From Stereum hirsutum FP-91666 SS1 (Eukaryota; Basidiomycota; Agaricomycetes; Russulales; Stereaceae), in the NCBI RefSeq assembly GCF_000264905.1, contig NW_006763146.1, forward strand, positions 186,988-250,987: DNA of 64,000 bases, written 5' to 3'. Shown here one piece after another: positions 13,162 to 25,508 of the stretch. The notes under the pieces were generated by a model that did not search any database, was not told the DNA's origin, and saw nothing but the letters and a program-made list of their open reading frames with translations. A program made the translations under genes and the position numbers. Position 1 is the first letter of the stretch. Every line of letters starts with the position of its first letter.

Positions 13162-14661
13162 CTATGAGATCTGAGACCACTCGACATAAGGCGCGGGCTC
13201 CAACGAAGATCCGCCGTAAGTGGGCTGGACGCCGGTACTTGGCCTATAAGTGGCCATGGAGGTCTCGTGTAACTGAAATGGAGGCAGTCTGCCGGCATAG
13301 GCATTGGCTGACTCGGAGTAAGAAGGGAAGAATGTCGAGTGTTGCGTCGTGTCGGATCTGCGAGAGATAAATGATGTTAAAGACATGGACAGACCAACGG
13401 TCGTGAGATTCGAAGAACTTACGGAAGGTGATACGAAGTGGGGACCTCGTACTGCTGTGCCAGCGATTGTTCCTCCGATGTCGGGACAAGTGTTTGCGAG
13501 TCCCAAGAAATGCACGGGACTGCGACGATCATATCGTTATGGTTGGGCTCGACGTTCTCGAAGGGAGATGAATAAATGGAAGGAATAAGATGCGAGTGAT
13601 CGGCTGCAAGGAGCGACGTGGAAGCTGAGTGCCGGCGGGGTAGAGGCGCGATGATGGACGAATTGAGAAGGGCGAGCGATACGTCGTCGTGATGGAAGTT
13701 GTCGCGGGAATACGGAGAGACTTCATGAGGGTAGGAAGACAACATGACCGGCTCGTCGCCTTCGCCACTGGAGGGAGACTCGGACGTATGCGCATGAATG
13801 GGTGCGGAGAAGTTCCATTCCTCGCTCTCCTCCGACGGCGTCGACGACTCCAAAGACATAGACGTTGGGCTCGTAGGAGCGAAATAGGGAAAGTAGCTGC
13901 TGAGGGGTATACCGAGGGCGTATGTATTCTCGACCTCTTCGCGCTTGACTGAAGGTTCGCCAACCATGGAGAAGTCGACCATATCAGGCGAGAATTGTCC
14001 GCTAGCGATGCGAGCAGGGTCGACTCGGGAGATGGAAGACTTGGAAGAGACAGCAGTGTCACGGCGGCGACAGCGACTCTTGACGGGCGCGCTTTGAGGC
14101 TCGAGCTCGGATGCGTACTGGCAAGAGAATCCGCGCGAGCTGCAGCGAGAACACGCAGGACGCGTTCCAGAGCACTAAACACGTTGCCGCGGGAGAGGGT
14201 CAATCAAAGCATTCCTTGTAAGTCCGACATGAAACACAACAAGAGGGGACGAAACGCACCTTGGCCTTGCGCTCACGGCACTTCTTGCACGCCTCCGTCG
14301 CGCGCTGGTTCTTCAGTGGAGTAGGAGATCGCAAGAATATGCAGTTACCCTCGGGGCCGGGAAGTGTGCCGGCACGGTACTCCTCGTATTCGTGCCCCCA
14401 GGAGACGTGATAAGGTATCAGATTCCAGGCATCATCGGCATCGAAAGGCTGAGAATTCTGAACAGCAACGGGAGAAGGTACAGAGGAAGGAGAGGAAGAC
14501 TGGTCTGAGCAGTCGAATGAGGGGGATATGTCGAGGGACGGTCTTTGGACTTGTCTTCTAGAGCGAGAGACGTTGGACTGGGGAAGGTTGAGGTGAATGA
14601 TGTTCTCGTGCTCGCCGCGCCAGCTCTCGGTGGCGGGAGGGGTGACGGGGACAGTAGACAT
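13162..14661 (-). CDS. Zn2Cys6 (Gal4-type) transcription factor
   Basis: Exons 14661-14260, 14174-13423 and 13357-13162 total 1350 nt and give 449 residues. The binuclear zinc cluster (CX2CX6CX6CX2CX6C, about residues 125-152) has a basic RERKAK stretch. An 85-nt intron splits it just before the third cysteine, and the frame is correct only after splicing. The rest is Ser/Pro-rich and acidic, with no obvious fungal middle-homology domain. Such proteins bind CGG-type DNA sites in the nucleus as activators or repressors; the target genes are unknown. The start is the first ATG of the exon; the zinc cluster lies unusually far from the N-terminus. No metabolic cluster surrounds it. Confidence 0.88.
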
Positions 14662-17600
14662 GACGGGCAGTAGTCGGGTGGGTGGTCAGCCATTTCGAAT
14701 GCAGCGGTCAAGCAATATATATTCCGACGAGGAGTTGAAAGAAGCGAAGCCCCAAGAAGTGCCATGATGTGACCGCCCTGTCCGGACTGTCGGGCCCTCA
14801 GCAGTGACGATCGCCAATGCCCGAGCGATCTCAGATTATTTCATATTTTACGATATTGCAGATGCAGGCTGAGAAAACATCGCCATATGTGGCGAAATGT
14901 GCGACTGCACTCCTCCATGACTGTCAAAGACAAGTCATGAATGTCGCTGCGATCAGGCCCCACGCAAAGCACAAGTCTACAGAAGAATGTTCTTTCATCA
15001 AAGACGAAGCAGAGGAGGAGTAGATCATCACGGCGCACGAATATATACGCTTTTAGGCGAATAGACAACACTTCTGAATCCTTTGTGCCTAAGAGAGACA
15101 ACGTAAGCTCAACCCAAGAAGAAGAGAAAAAGGTTCATTCTGTGTTTTTCGCACGCTTATGCTCGGTTTCTTCCATTCGTTCCTATGCGACCTTCACTGT
15201 CAAAGTCCAGACCCTTAGACCGGCTGTATTCCGTGTGCTTACCTTCATACCGTATTTTAGCCTCCCATTTCATCGTATCGTACTTGCGCTCGACCACCTG
15301 CCACAGCGCAGGGCGAAAAGACGGACAACTTACCGTGGTTCTGAATCGTGTGAGATGAGCGTTATCGTCCATGCCACAGAGTCACCAACTGACCCCAATT
15401 ACCCATCATTTGGAATATCTTCGAACTCCATATGAAGGTATGTCTGGTCGCAACGATACCTTCATGTGCGCGGTCGAGGACCTCTGTTGCTGCATGGCGT
15501 CGTGTTTCAGAGTCTCACGTTCGTTGAACCCCAGGACCTCGTGCTAGCATACCCCCGCTGCGTTTGGCTCGAGTGATTGTGAGCTTCCGGCTCATCGATT
15601 TCCTTTGTCTTCGGTGAGGGTCCATTGGGTGACGATCAAAGGAAAATGCAGAAACCCTTGCAGATTCTGGAACAGGCGAAAAAGGTGTCACCCCTTGTGA
15701 CAGATCCGTGTCACCATTGGACGAATTCAGCTGAATTCAGGTGGCTCACAGTTACGACCTCCAGTCTCTTCCAGTATTGAATCAGGTGGGTGACGGTTTC
15801 CAAGCTAGGCATGCATTTGAGCAATCTCGCACAACAAGCCCAAGAAGCTCGGTCAGATAAAATCAGGAGGAGGTAGGTCGAGCGTTCGCCGGTGTGGCGC
15901 GTGCCATACTAATGTGGCCCATCTTCTACCCTCACTTGCTCAGCCCTCTTGAAAAACAATGCGACGAATATCCTGTTGATATCAACGCGCTCTGCCCGAT
16001 TTATCTCTATTCCATGCGCGCTGAGGCCCTTATTGGCCATTCTTAAGGGGAACATTTTTACTTCCGTTTATCTCCTCTTCATTTACTGCCGATCGGTTCA
16101 GCCGTCTATATCCGGATCGCGTCTTGTGCGTATCTATCGTAGAATGCGCACGGAATCTAACTATATCTTAGCATCGTCTGCACGCGCTCATGTAGCCGCC
16201 TGTGCTCTGAAGCGTGCAATGGCACATAGGAGGGACATTCTAGCAAAGAATGTCGTATCACTAACATCAAACGTGCTCAACTTCCTTCACTCCTGATTTC
16301 CATTCATATAGCAACTGCCAGGCGAGTTGTTCGCGTTCAACAGGCCGATTTATACTCTTGAACTTTATTCGATATCACGACATACTTGGGGTCTAATAAC
16401 GTGTAACGGATGCGCACTGAGATACCCTTCCTTCCCGCCGACGACGGCGACCTCAATGCCTAAAGAATTTGTGGCGTTGGGTAACGACATCTTTAAGGAT
16501 CACAAGAACGCTGCTCCTATCCACGTTCTCAAGGTGCTGTGCAAGACGCTCTGCTTCTGAACGATCCTTGAAGGTTTAGTTTTCTTACCCACGCCCCACA
16601 TCACGGAGATCCTCCCACTTCTACTTACCCCGGAATTACAGAACAAACGGCTGGCCTGCATGTTAGCCCTCTTTGTGCGCAGCATCATTTTCTCCGACTT
16701 CAGCCAACACTTCTATCTAGGTGTTCCCAGACTTCCACGAAGTCACTGTCATTTCAGTACAAAATGTAAAGCGCTCGTCGAGCGTCACAATTGTCGACGT
16801 TCAGCTTCATGTGGCACCCGGCCCGTCAGCTGTACCACTCACTGTTCAGATCGAAACTTGACCGACTACGTCGATATATACTAGCCTACGAGCTTCCATA
16901 CAGCTTCATGTTTAATGCATTCCATGCGAAATGCGAAGATAAGCAGCTAGAAGCGGGATGCTGCCGTATAGATCTGCAAGGCGCTTCTAGCGTCTTCATA
17001 CCGACCTTACCCGAACCAAATCCTATGAAGTTCAACAACGTGCTATGGGAGTCGTGTCGAAAAATGTGCATGACTGTACTGGTACTTACGGTCTTGGTTT
17101 TGGCCAAGATTGTGGATACTCACAGACTGGGTCGCGTCAACCCGTGTCTTCAGCTTCCCCGTGAAACTTTTAGTACCGGATCCATCCCGGTATGTGGACC
17201 TCATCGATCACCTTCAGTCCTGGAATTTTAGGATTGCTTATATCGCGTGGATAAATATCTCCTCAAGAGCATTGAGACCATCACGGATGAAGCAGCGAAG
17301 GAGTGCTACGGTCACACGAAATGGATCAGAAAATCAGGTCTTCAGCCTCATTTCCTTAGTCCTTAACAGAGTGAACGGTATGAAATAATGCGGTCAGCCT
17401 TCGGTATTTGCGGTGCGTGCGGTGCGATGACACGTATGGCACTGGAGGATCTTTCCAGCGAATGTAAAACCTGAAGCTGGCATGAAAGCAGAGATAGTTG
17501 ACCGAGCCAAAGTAAGGACCAAAATATGGGCGGAGGACCAGCTGGCGAGATCGAGCAGGAGTAGGGCGAGAGTGCGATATGGACTGAACAACTTTGCATC

Positions 17601-20600
17601 AACATGGTCTACCTGTAACGAGAAGAGATATGAACGTTGACTGAACCGGGAACCGTTTATTCCATGGTCTCGCCGTGGACTCGAGGATTTCTACAGTCAG
17701 GTAGCGGGGCTGGTGTTGTTGTTGGTCGTTGATAAAATACATCGGCGAGCCGAAGACAAGAGGATGGTAAGTAGCCATAACTTTCGTGTTCACTGGCCTC
17801 GATACACAGTCACCGCTTACAGAGGGTAAGATTATGAAAGTGGCAGCTCGAATAGAATATCAGACAGACCGACAATGCGCTCGTATAGATCGTATCAGCC
17901 TCTGCTGTTTTTGCGTGCCCCATGCGACAGGCGTAGCTGAGGCAGGTAGTACAGTCGCCAAATGTCGTATATAACCGCAATGGCGATAGTCTGCAGACTT
18001 TGCGCGATATGACATGCAGGTAAAACTCTCAGACGAACAGTGGGTCATGTTGCTTGCCAACATTTCTGGTGGCGTCAAGTTCGAGACAAGTGGGCCGGGT
18101 AGATATGCCAAAAAACACAACAATGATGCCACCGTGCTGCATTCATGTTGACCGGTGGCGAACTGGAGTCACGGGTGGTGGACAATCTGATGGCCATAAT
18201 ACCTGGAAGTCAGCCACTGACATTGAGCTAGAAGACTCAATGTTCCGAACGTGGCGCAAGGAAGGAGTCTCTCAGGGCTCTGAGCACCGCCAGTGGCGCA
18301 AAATACGACTAGAGCAGCGTACTCGTCGATGATAGCTTCGTCGGCGAATAACCTCTCCTCATCCTCCTCCAGTTCACCATCATCGTATATCGTGAACTTT
18401 CTGCAAACCAGAACCGCTTGGAATTAAAAGGTCTCGCGACCAAGATGAACCGTACGCCATGCTCGTGAGCAACATATCCCCCTTGTGGAATAGCATCATA
18501 ATCGTAAGCTGCAGCCGACATCCGCCGCCGGATCAATCAGGGGAGCACATAAGAGACACTGACAGCGATGACGAGAACTCGACTTTTACGCTGAACTGAT
18601 GCGATGTAAAGAAGCCCGTTAGCGCCGGAGGTAAATCGAGAAAAAAAAACAGGAGAGGAAGAGGCGCACGAAAGGCAGGAAGAAAAGGTCATCTGGAGAC
18701 TGACCTGGTCGCCGAGTTTGCACCGAGTTGAACATTTTCATTGCTGTCGAGGATATCGGAATGATGGGAAGATTGAGAGCAGGGAAAGATCGACGTCAGG
18801 CGCCGGCGGAGATAAAACCTTTAATCCATTCTGAAGTGCAAACAATAAGTGCACAGAGGGTAGTTAGAAAATAAACAACAACGCTCAAGCGCAAGTAAGT
18901 ACCGCTCACGAGGAGTCATGGACTCTGGACACGACTTCTCCTGCAAACTTAGTGTAGGAATCCCGCCACAAATTGCTTGACGCTGCCACCATCTACGCGA
19001 AGAGTTCATGAACAGAAGGATACCGGCTGCCGACGACGACACGGACAACATTTCATTGGCAATTGCTCCTCATCGCATCAACCTGTTCCCCGACTTGTGA
19101 AGGAAGGGCATCGCGATCAATCCCCGCACTAACGCCACCCATCAATACCCAGATATTGCAATCCGACCAGGGCAAGGTCGGTCGGGATATCTGTCAGATT
19201 TGGCCGAGCTCTCAAGTGGCCTGAACGATTTCTCCCCAGAGAGATCGTGCGTCTGTCGCGATCGCTGTTGACGCGTTGATGCGATGAAGCGTTGCATTTA
19301 TGCCATTAGACGGGGCGCCGGGAGTCGTACGGGCGACTCTAGTTGCATCGTTCGTGATGTGTCGAACGCCACAAGTGGGAGCACGATGGGATTACGGAAG
19401 TATTTCGCCTGCTGGCTGCCATCTTCCAAGCCAGGGGTCGGGGAAGGTGGTAATGGGTGGTAAGCATGGCTGGAATCTATAGACAAGTTCAGGGATGATA
19501 AACGCCGCTCCAGCCTCGAAGTTGGTTCGAGTTTTAACTTTTTAGCTGAACGCTATTTATCACGTAGTGTACGCTGAGCAGGAAGAGCCTGCAGCTTCTA
19601 GTGAGCCTCGATAAGAAAGTGTGCGCACCGGTATCAACAATAACGAGCTACATTCGCCGGCGGCGCTGAGTTCGCAGCGAATGTGAACTTGGAGCTTACG
19701 ACATGAGATGGCTCATAAGTGCGGTGGAAGGCCAATATGTGCGCAGATGGACAGCTCGGTAGCTCTAAGACATCTTAGGGGAGGATTGTTGCTGTAAAGA
19801 CTGCAATGTTCCTACAGGGTTGTCGTGGTTGTCCGACTGCAAAGACTTCGAGTCGTCCGCCGGTGGCACGACTTCAACGGGCGCTTATCCGAATTTCCGA
19901 TCTCGCCGAAAGTCGGAACGATGCAGGCCACCGGATGCTTCTAAGTGGCCCAACACCCAACGTCCCTTCATGTCTAGAAACAGTTCTCTACGTTGTATGC
20001 GAAGATGTATCCGGTACTTTCTGGAGACCCTTCAATACTCAGATACAAAACCTGTCCATAAAACAGGGTCTTCCGGTCATCCGGTCTTCTCAAATGGACG
20101 TATGGACAGTAACTGTCAAAATCTAACATTATTGCATGGCAGCGAAACCGCTGAACGCAACTGGAAAAAAAATCGACCAAATATCCACCCTTCTAAAAAC
20201 ACTCATTCATCCCGTCACCCCCGCCCTCAGCCTCCTCCTAATGGTCAATACTCCCCTTCTTCGTGGCTCACCCATCCGAGTCGTGTCGCGATCATGCGTC
20301 GAAGGTCTGATGAGGGTGAAGTAGCCTATTCACCGTCTTGCGTTGTGTGATGTGCGTGGATGGTAGTGTTAGGCAAGGTGGGATACCCATGTTGGGTCGT
20401 CATAAGAAGAGTGTTCGATTGGAGTCGTGGAGTCGAGTCCCTCTCATAGCATGACGAGCGAGCGAGTGATGGATAGATCAATAAGTGAGATAGAGAGAAG
20501 GGGTGTTGTTGAAGGGGGTGACTGGCTATCCGGGTTAAAAGATGAAAGGGAGAGCTCTATGTGGATGAGTTATCAAGAAGCGGCTGGTGGGGCGCAATCG

Positions 20601-21328
20601 ACATTTACTTCGGATCTACATTCTTTTTGCGTGAGTGATGAATTGAAGTGCATGCACGAACGGTGGGATTGAGAACTTACGAACAGCACGACGGCGAAAT
20701 CTTGGAGCCAATGATCAGGGACTTCTATACAAAAGGATGGGCGTGTAGTTTAGCTATAGCATGTGAAAACGAAAGGGAAACCTTGCGGGCTCCGTCGATG
20801 ATTCCGTATACTCGTGGAAGTCTGGCGCGGTTTTGCCACCCAACATACCACCCACAAGGATCAGTCCAGAGTGAAGGGTAAGTAAGAAAAGATGGAGTGT
20901 CTTCAACCTATCGCTTCGCTATGTTCCCACATACGACAAACACGCGCGAATGAACTCCGTTGAAGGCTGGTTCGTTGGTTTTACGGGCAGTGGGACGGAA
21001 CACCTGTGTGGATACTGGAGCATTTGCCAGAATTGAGAAAGGTTAAACAATACATTGCGTGCAGAGTGAGAAACGTGAGGATAAAGACATAAGGAATGGT
21101 ATCCGCAAAGAAACGAAGGGCAAGGCGATTATGAAGCTGTAATCCAGGGTCTGAGGCGGCAGCAGCGGTTATTCAGAGGGCGCAGGCGGAGTACACGTAC
21201 AGGGCAGTGGTGACGGGTCATGGGTACGATGCTCGTTAAGGGTGTAAGCTGGGTCGGCGAAGGGTGCGGTAGGGTATGTACAGGAAGTGGTAGGGCAGAG
21301 GGCGCAGGTGGACTACACCGACAACGAT
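14662..21328. other. Gene-poor region, 6.7 kb
   Basis: No gene could be modelled with confidence. Possible relics lie at 16.4-17.4 kb. Around 20.65-21.1 kb the minus strand has exon-like pieces with splice-like edges, but the joins would need introns of only about 27-43 nt, so I do not call a gene. The rest consists of short open frames without motifs. Confidence 0.35.
16420..17390 (+). other. Possible gene relic
   Basis: Several plus-strand stretches look protein-like, such as a Leu-rich segment near 16600-16700 and a helical segment near 17245-17340, but they lie in different frames with stops between them and no consistent splice joints. This fits an old, broken gene. The family was not recognised. 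Confidence 0.2.
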
Positions 21329-21967
21329 TTATGTGGTTGGGTCGTGTAGGACAGCTAGGAGATATCGCTTGTCTAAGGTCGCAGTAATCGTAAGGGTCAA
21401 TACGAAGCTCGACAAGGTGAAGAGGCGCACCTGGCGAAATCATAATCTCATGCCTCTTCGTCCGAATCCTCATAAACCGGATCTCATCCCCTTCGTTCTT
21501 CTCCTCACTGACCTCCTCCAGTGCAGCCTGCGTGCTCGCCACAATCCGCCCCACAGCATTCGCATATCTCCTCCCCTGCTCTCCTTCGAACACGACGCCC
21601 GAATGTCTTATGATACCGAACATATGTGGCTCCTTCATTGAGGACGTTGGTTCGACATCGGCGACGTCGCGTGAAAGAAGAAGATAGCCGAGAACAGAGC
21701 GGTGTGAAGAGAGGAGAGCGAGGGTCTGTTCGAGTTCGGGCGGTGTAGGTAGAGCTGTCGCGCCTGCTGGATTTGATGTGGCGGCGTGAGCGGAGGGTTG
21801 GGAGGGTTGGGTTAGAGTGAACGAAGTTCTAGCGGGACCTGTGGCGAGTGGTGCGACGGACTGCAATAGGGTCCATTAATAATAATCATTGTTATAGATT
21901 TTAGAGAGCTGATGCTCACCATAGTAGCAGACGACGTGGACGACGCGGACGAAGATATGCTCTGCAT
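21329..21967 (-). CDS. Dynein light chain, roadblock/LC7 type
   Basis: Exons 21967-21920, 21860-21431 and 21372-21329 total 522 nt and give 173 residues. After a Ser/Thr/Ala-rich N-terminal extension of about 40 residues, the roadblock fold follows: an ELEQTLALLSSH helix, a strand pair, a central helix with YANAVGRIV, and the signature FMRIRTKRHEIMISP joined by splicing to DKRYLLAVLHDP. Family members bind the dynein intermediate chain and are usually about 100 residues long. An insertion is visible between the first helix and the second strand. The 44-nt last exon is supported by the match of its product to the family C-terminus. The start is the ATG closest to the intron; a longer in-frame start at 22036 is possible. 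Divergent from ATG14. Confidence 0.85.
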
Positions 21968-22083
21968 GCGTTCGCCACTCCATCCAACTTCCAGCCTCGA
22001 TTCCCACGAGCTTATACCCCTGCTGAAGTGCCACATCCGACGCGTGGCCCTTTTAAATTTCTTGCTCGTCGTCCTCGACGTTG
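21968..22083. promoter_or_regulatory. Divergent promoter between roadblock gene and ATG14
   Basis: Only 116 bp separate the two opposed start codons, so promoters and 5' UTRs must be very compact or overlap. No specific site was assigned. Confidence 0.5.
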
Positions 22084-24379
22084 ATGGAATGTGCCAACTG
22101 CGAACTCAGGCAACGGCAGCTCTACTGCGAGAACTGCATAAACTCTCAGTGAGCTCATTTGGTTCATTTATCACATCGTCGTCCTCGAAATATGGGTTCG
22201 AGCTTGACTGACATGAATGCGGGTCCAGTATCCGTGATGTCCGTCTTCAAATCACTCGTGTCGCCTCCGACCGTGACGATCATGTCCACAAAGCATCCTC
22301 TTCCTCGGAGTCGGTAGCACCCAACCGACTTAGAAGAGCTGATTTGGCGACCGGGAGTGAGAGGCTGGAGGATGTCAAGGAGGCGTTGGCTAGACTAAGG
22401 CGGGAGAACGACAAGAGTACGTGAACGCCACATTATCCTCCTTCTGAAGAGACTTTGCTCGTTCTGCTTCTTTTCTTTTCATGAGTACTCAAAGACTTCA
22501 TCGGATTGTACTCACATCAAACACCCTAATTGTCGTGGTCTAGGTCGTGCACGCTTACGTTCACTTCGAGAATCCCTCGCCACCCGTCGTCGCACTCTAT
22601 CCCAGGCCCGTCTACTATCGCTCACATCTACATCGAGTGCAACACATCAATCGAACCCGACATCTCCTTCATCTACACCGGTACCTTCAAATACAGTTCT
22701 CGATGCCCAGATATCCCGAGAATTGCAACAGCTTTCCCTGCTCTCCGATACCCTAGCACGCGCCCGTTCTGGATTAGTTTCTGAATTAGTGGAAGTATTC
22801 AATATCGTGGAGGTAGGAGGGAGGCCTCCGATTGGAAGGAAGGCTGGCATCAAGGGAGAGTGGACGATCGAGGGGTTGGTGTTACCCGTGCCAGGCGATA
22901 TTCGACGTGAGTTATTCTCCTAACCGTCGCATTGTGGACCTGTGTATCTGAACTGACATCGTTCATCACGACTCGGATACTGTTCAGGATATCCGCCTGA
23001 CCACGTCAACGCAGTCATAACCCACACTATTCATTTTCTTGGACTTCTGACATTTTACCTGGGCATCAAGCTTCCGTTCGAAACGAGTTGGAGCGGGAAG
23101 AAGTTAGGCGTAGGGCAGCCGTGGATCCGGAGCATCAAGGGGACGGAAAACGGGAGTTGGGCAAAGTACGTTGTCCTTCGATATTTTACCTCCCCGCTTA
23201 TATACTCCATCTATTCTGCGATGCAAGCTTCGGACCTGTCCGACCATATTGACTTGAATTCATCTACAGATGGACCTCGAAACACTGCCTCCACGTCTCC
23301 ACAACCTCCCCAGCCACGCCCCGCCCATCCACCCCACCTCCCACAAATCTATCCACACCTCCACCCCCATCCACCTCCACTTCCACCTCCACCTCTCCCC
23401 CCTCTTCGACAACCTCCCCAACCCGTCCGAGCCCATCCCACCGTTCCCGAACGACATCGAACACGACCACTACCATATCACCTCCTCACAAACTTTCCTC
23501 CTCACGAAGACAACCAAGTCTGAACGTCGATAAAGACATGGCCGAATCTCTCTCAGCGTCATATATCGAAGCCTCACTCCCGTCGCTTTATTCACCTATC
23601 ACATCTCCACCTCGTAATCGCTCTCGTACGGGCTCCACCGCAGACCCACCTAGGTCATACCCATCGTCTAACACCTCAGGTGGGGGTTCGAGCAAAGACC
23701 CCTTCAACGCCGCCGCCGCCGCCGCATCATCATCTACGTCCGCCCACGGATCATTCACGACGGCGTACACGATGTTGCTATACGACGTCGCCTATCTCGC
23801 ATGGACACAGGGCGTAGACGTAGGACTGAGTCAAGCCGGGGAAGTGTTAGCGAACCTCGTCAGGGTATGTGGGGCGGGCGATGTCGGGAGGTAAGAGTGA
23901 CACTCGCATGTCGTTTGAATCTGAACAAGTACTGAACGGTTTGGGTTCTTGGTGCGGGTACTAATCAACTTCGTAGACGTTCGCACGCGACGTTTTCGAG
24001 GCCTCCGCTCGGTCAACCTACCCCGCCCTCATTCCCACTCGATTTCGCGCAGTTATTGCAGGTTCAAGCCCAGGCTAGTGCGTTTCGCGATCATGGGCGT
24101 GGTGCGCATCGGAATCGATCGACAGTGTCGACGAGTTCGTCACAGCATATCCCACCGGCATCCGGTCAGGTGCAGGGCGACGACGCGAAGGGTGGTGGTG
24201 GTGGTGCGGGAGCGGGAGCGGGAGTTGTGATGAGGAAGGAGAGTATGGACGATCTGGAGGAGGTTGAGGATGAGTGGGATTTGGTGGATGAGAGGGACGG
24301 GGAGGAGGGTGAGGGCGATGCTGATGCGGACGGCTTGGGTGTTGGGGGACGGAAGAGGGAGGGGAGTGGGTGGGGATAG
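22084..24379 (+). CDS. ATG14: Autophagy protein Atg14 (UVRAG/Atg14/Vps38 family)
   Basis: Six exons (22084-22148, 22229-22416, 22544-22906, 22988-23165, 23270-23890, 23977-24379) total 1818 nt and give 605 residues. The N-terminus has the Atg14-type cysteine pairs CX2C-X8-CX2C (Cys3, 6, 15, 18). A predicted coiled-coil follows (about residues 60-190), then the conserved YPPDHVNAVITHTIHFLGLL and GIKLPFET segments of the family core. A long Ser/Thr/Pro linker precedes a TTAYTMLLYDVAYLAWTQG segment. Atg14 directs the Vps34 PI3-kinase complex I to autophagosome formation sites. The cysteine pairs favour Atg14 over Vps38/UVRAG. The C-terminus is Gly-rich, then strongly acidic. The start gives the cysteine motif at the very N-terminus. 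Confidence 0.87.
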
Positions 24380-25508
24380 GTTGGATAATGAAATGATGTT
24401 TCTCTTTTTTGGACTCGTGCTCTACCTCGGATTTCCTTTTTTCTCTTGGTTTTGTTCTCTGGACTTCACTTGTTTTTACTGTTTTTGTTGTTATCGTATG
24501 CGGATACTATCGGCTCTGTATAGATAGACTGGCTGGCATTGTCATCCTCGGTCTCTTGTATTTATGTAATGTCTTGTAGAGAACATTGTATCCGAGTACA
24601 CGTCTTACATCTCTACACCCTTCATCGACTGTCCTTGATAAACCTGCACCCAGGACGGTACTCGTCGTCGGCAGCGGCGTTGAGAGACTTTTTCACTTAC
24701 CAAAACTTGAAAGGCTTCGTCGGTCTGTACTAGATATGGTACACTATGTGTGTGCCAAAGCCGAAGGAGATCGAGCGACTTGCGAGAACTCAGAAGAAGT
24801 ACGATCACTAGCTGAGTGTTCGGCACTTCGCACAAATGGTTTTCTGCGGCTCGAAGGGCAGAACCTGGCCTCACACTCTTGCAGAGATTCAGGCGGGTAA
24901 ATCGCCGACGCATGCGTCTCTGAGTTCTAATGGGAGAGTTAGAGAACGATATTGGCAGTATTCATCTGACTTCGAGGGGCAGTAGAGTTGGGCACTGTGG
25001 CGCTCGTCATCGGTCCCTAAATCCTGCATCTTGCTTCCTCTCATAAATCCTGAAAAAATGTAAAATATCTGCGGAGTGGACCTCCTCATAGCTCTGAGCA
25101 CACCCGAAAGGAATCGGATAAGTTTGTGGGGTATTAGAACCCGTTCACCGAAAATGGCACGCTTTTTCAAGGTCTACTTATTCGAGCATACAGTCAAGAA
25201 ATTTTTGCTCTTGATGCTGCTGAGGGTCTTGTGGTAGCTTCATTGCGTCTCATGCACATTTTTTTGTGCTCGAAAATGTACGGCTGCAGCTGTCGAAAAG
25301 GCAGGGTGCCGAACACTACTACCCTGCCGAACACTCGCCATGTGATAGTACTCGGAAATTGCCGGATGGTCACTTTCGCTGCGACACGCCAAATTTTGTT
25401 CTCCTTAAACTCCTTTGTTCTCTCAGACTGGCATCCCAGATCTCTCTCTGGATCCCCACATGATATAATGCGCTTCTAGTTTAACATAAACCCTCCCTCT
25501 ACTGCTCG
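24380..25508. other. Intergenic, 1.1 kb
   Basis: It holds the 3' UTR of ATG14 and the upstream region of the next F-box gene. A GTGGCGC motif lies at 24997-25003. No other gene was recognised. Confidence 0.5.

Noticed and set aside
12644..14203. Long open frames on the minus strand (12644-13180 and 13529-14203) near the Zn2Cys6 gene
   Set aside because: The first is past the stop codon of the factor and has no motif; the second is an out-of-frame shadow of its second exon.
15157..15372. Possible tiny spliced gene on the minus strand (MDDNAHLTRFRTT joined to VVERKYDTMKWE)
   Set aside because: The donors look good, but the first intron would be only 36 nt and the product about 42 residues with no family; not enough support.
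18160..18310. Clustered GTGGCG copies near 18.2 kb
   Set aside because: They are not upstream of any gene I can support, so I treat them as background for the promoter motif.
20650..21100. Exon-like pieces on the minus strand (VFRPTARKTNEPAFNG and a hydrophobic piece)
   Set aside because: They suggest a small mitochondrial membrane protein, but the required introns would be too short and no complete frame was found.
23221..24230. Pro/Arg-rich open frames overlapping ATG14 on both strands
   Set aside because: They are alternate frames of the low-complexity Ser/Thr/Pro linker; the joined ATG14 frame explains the region.
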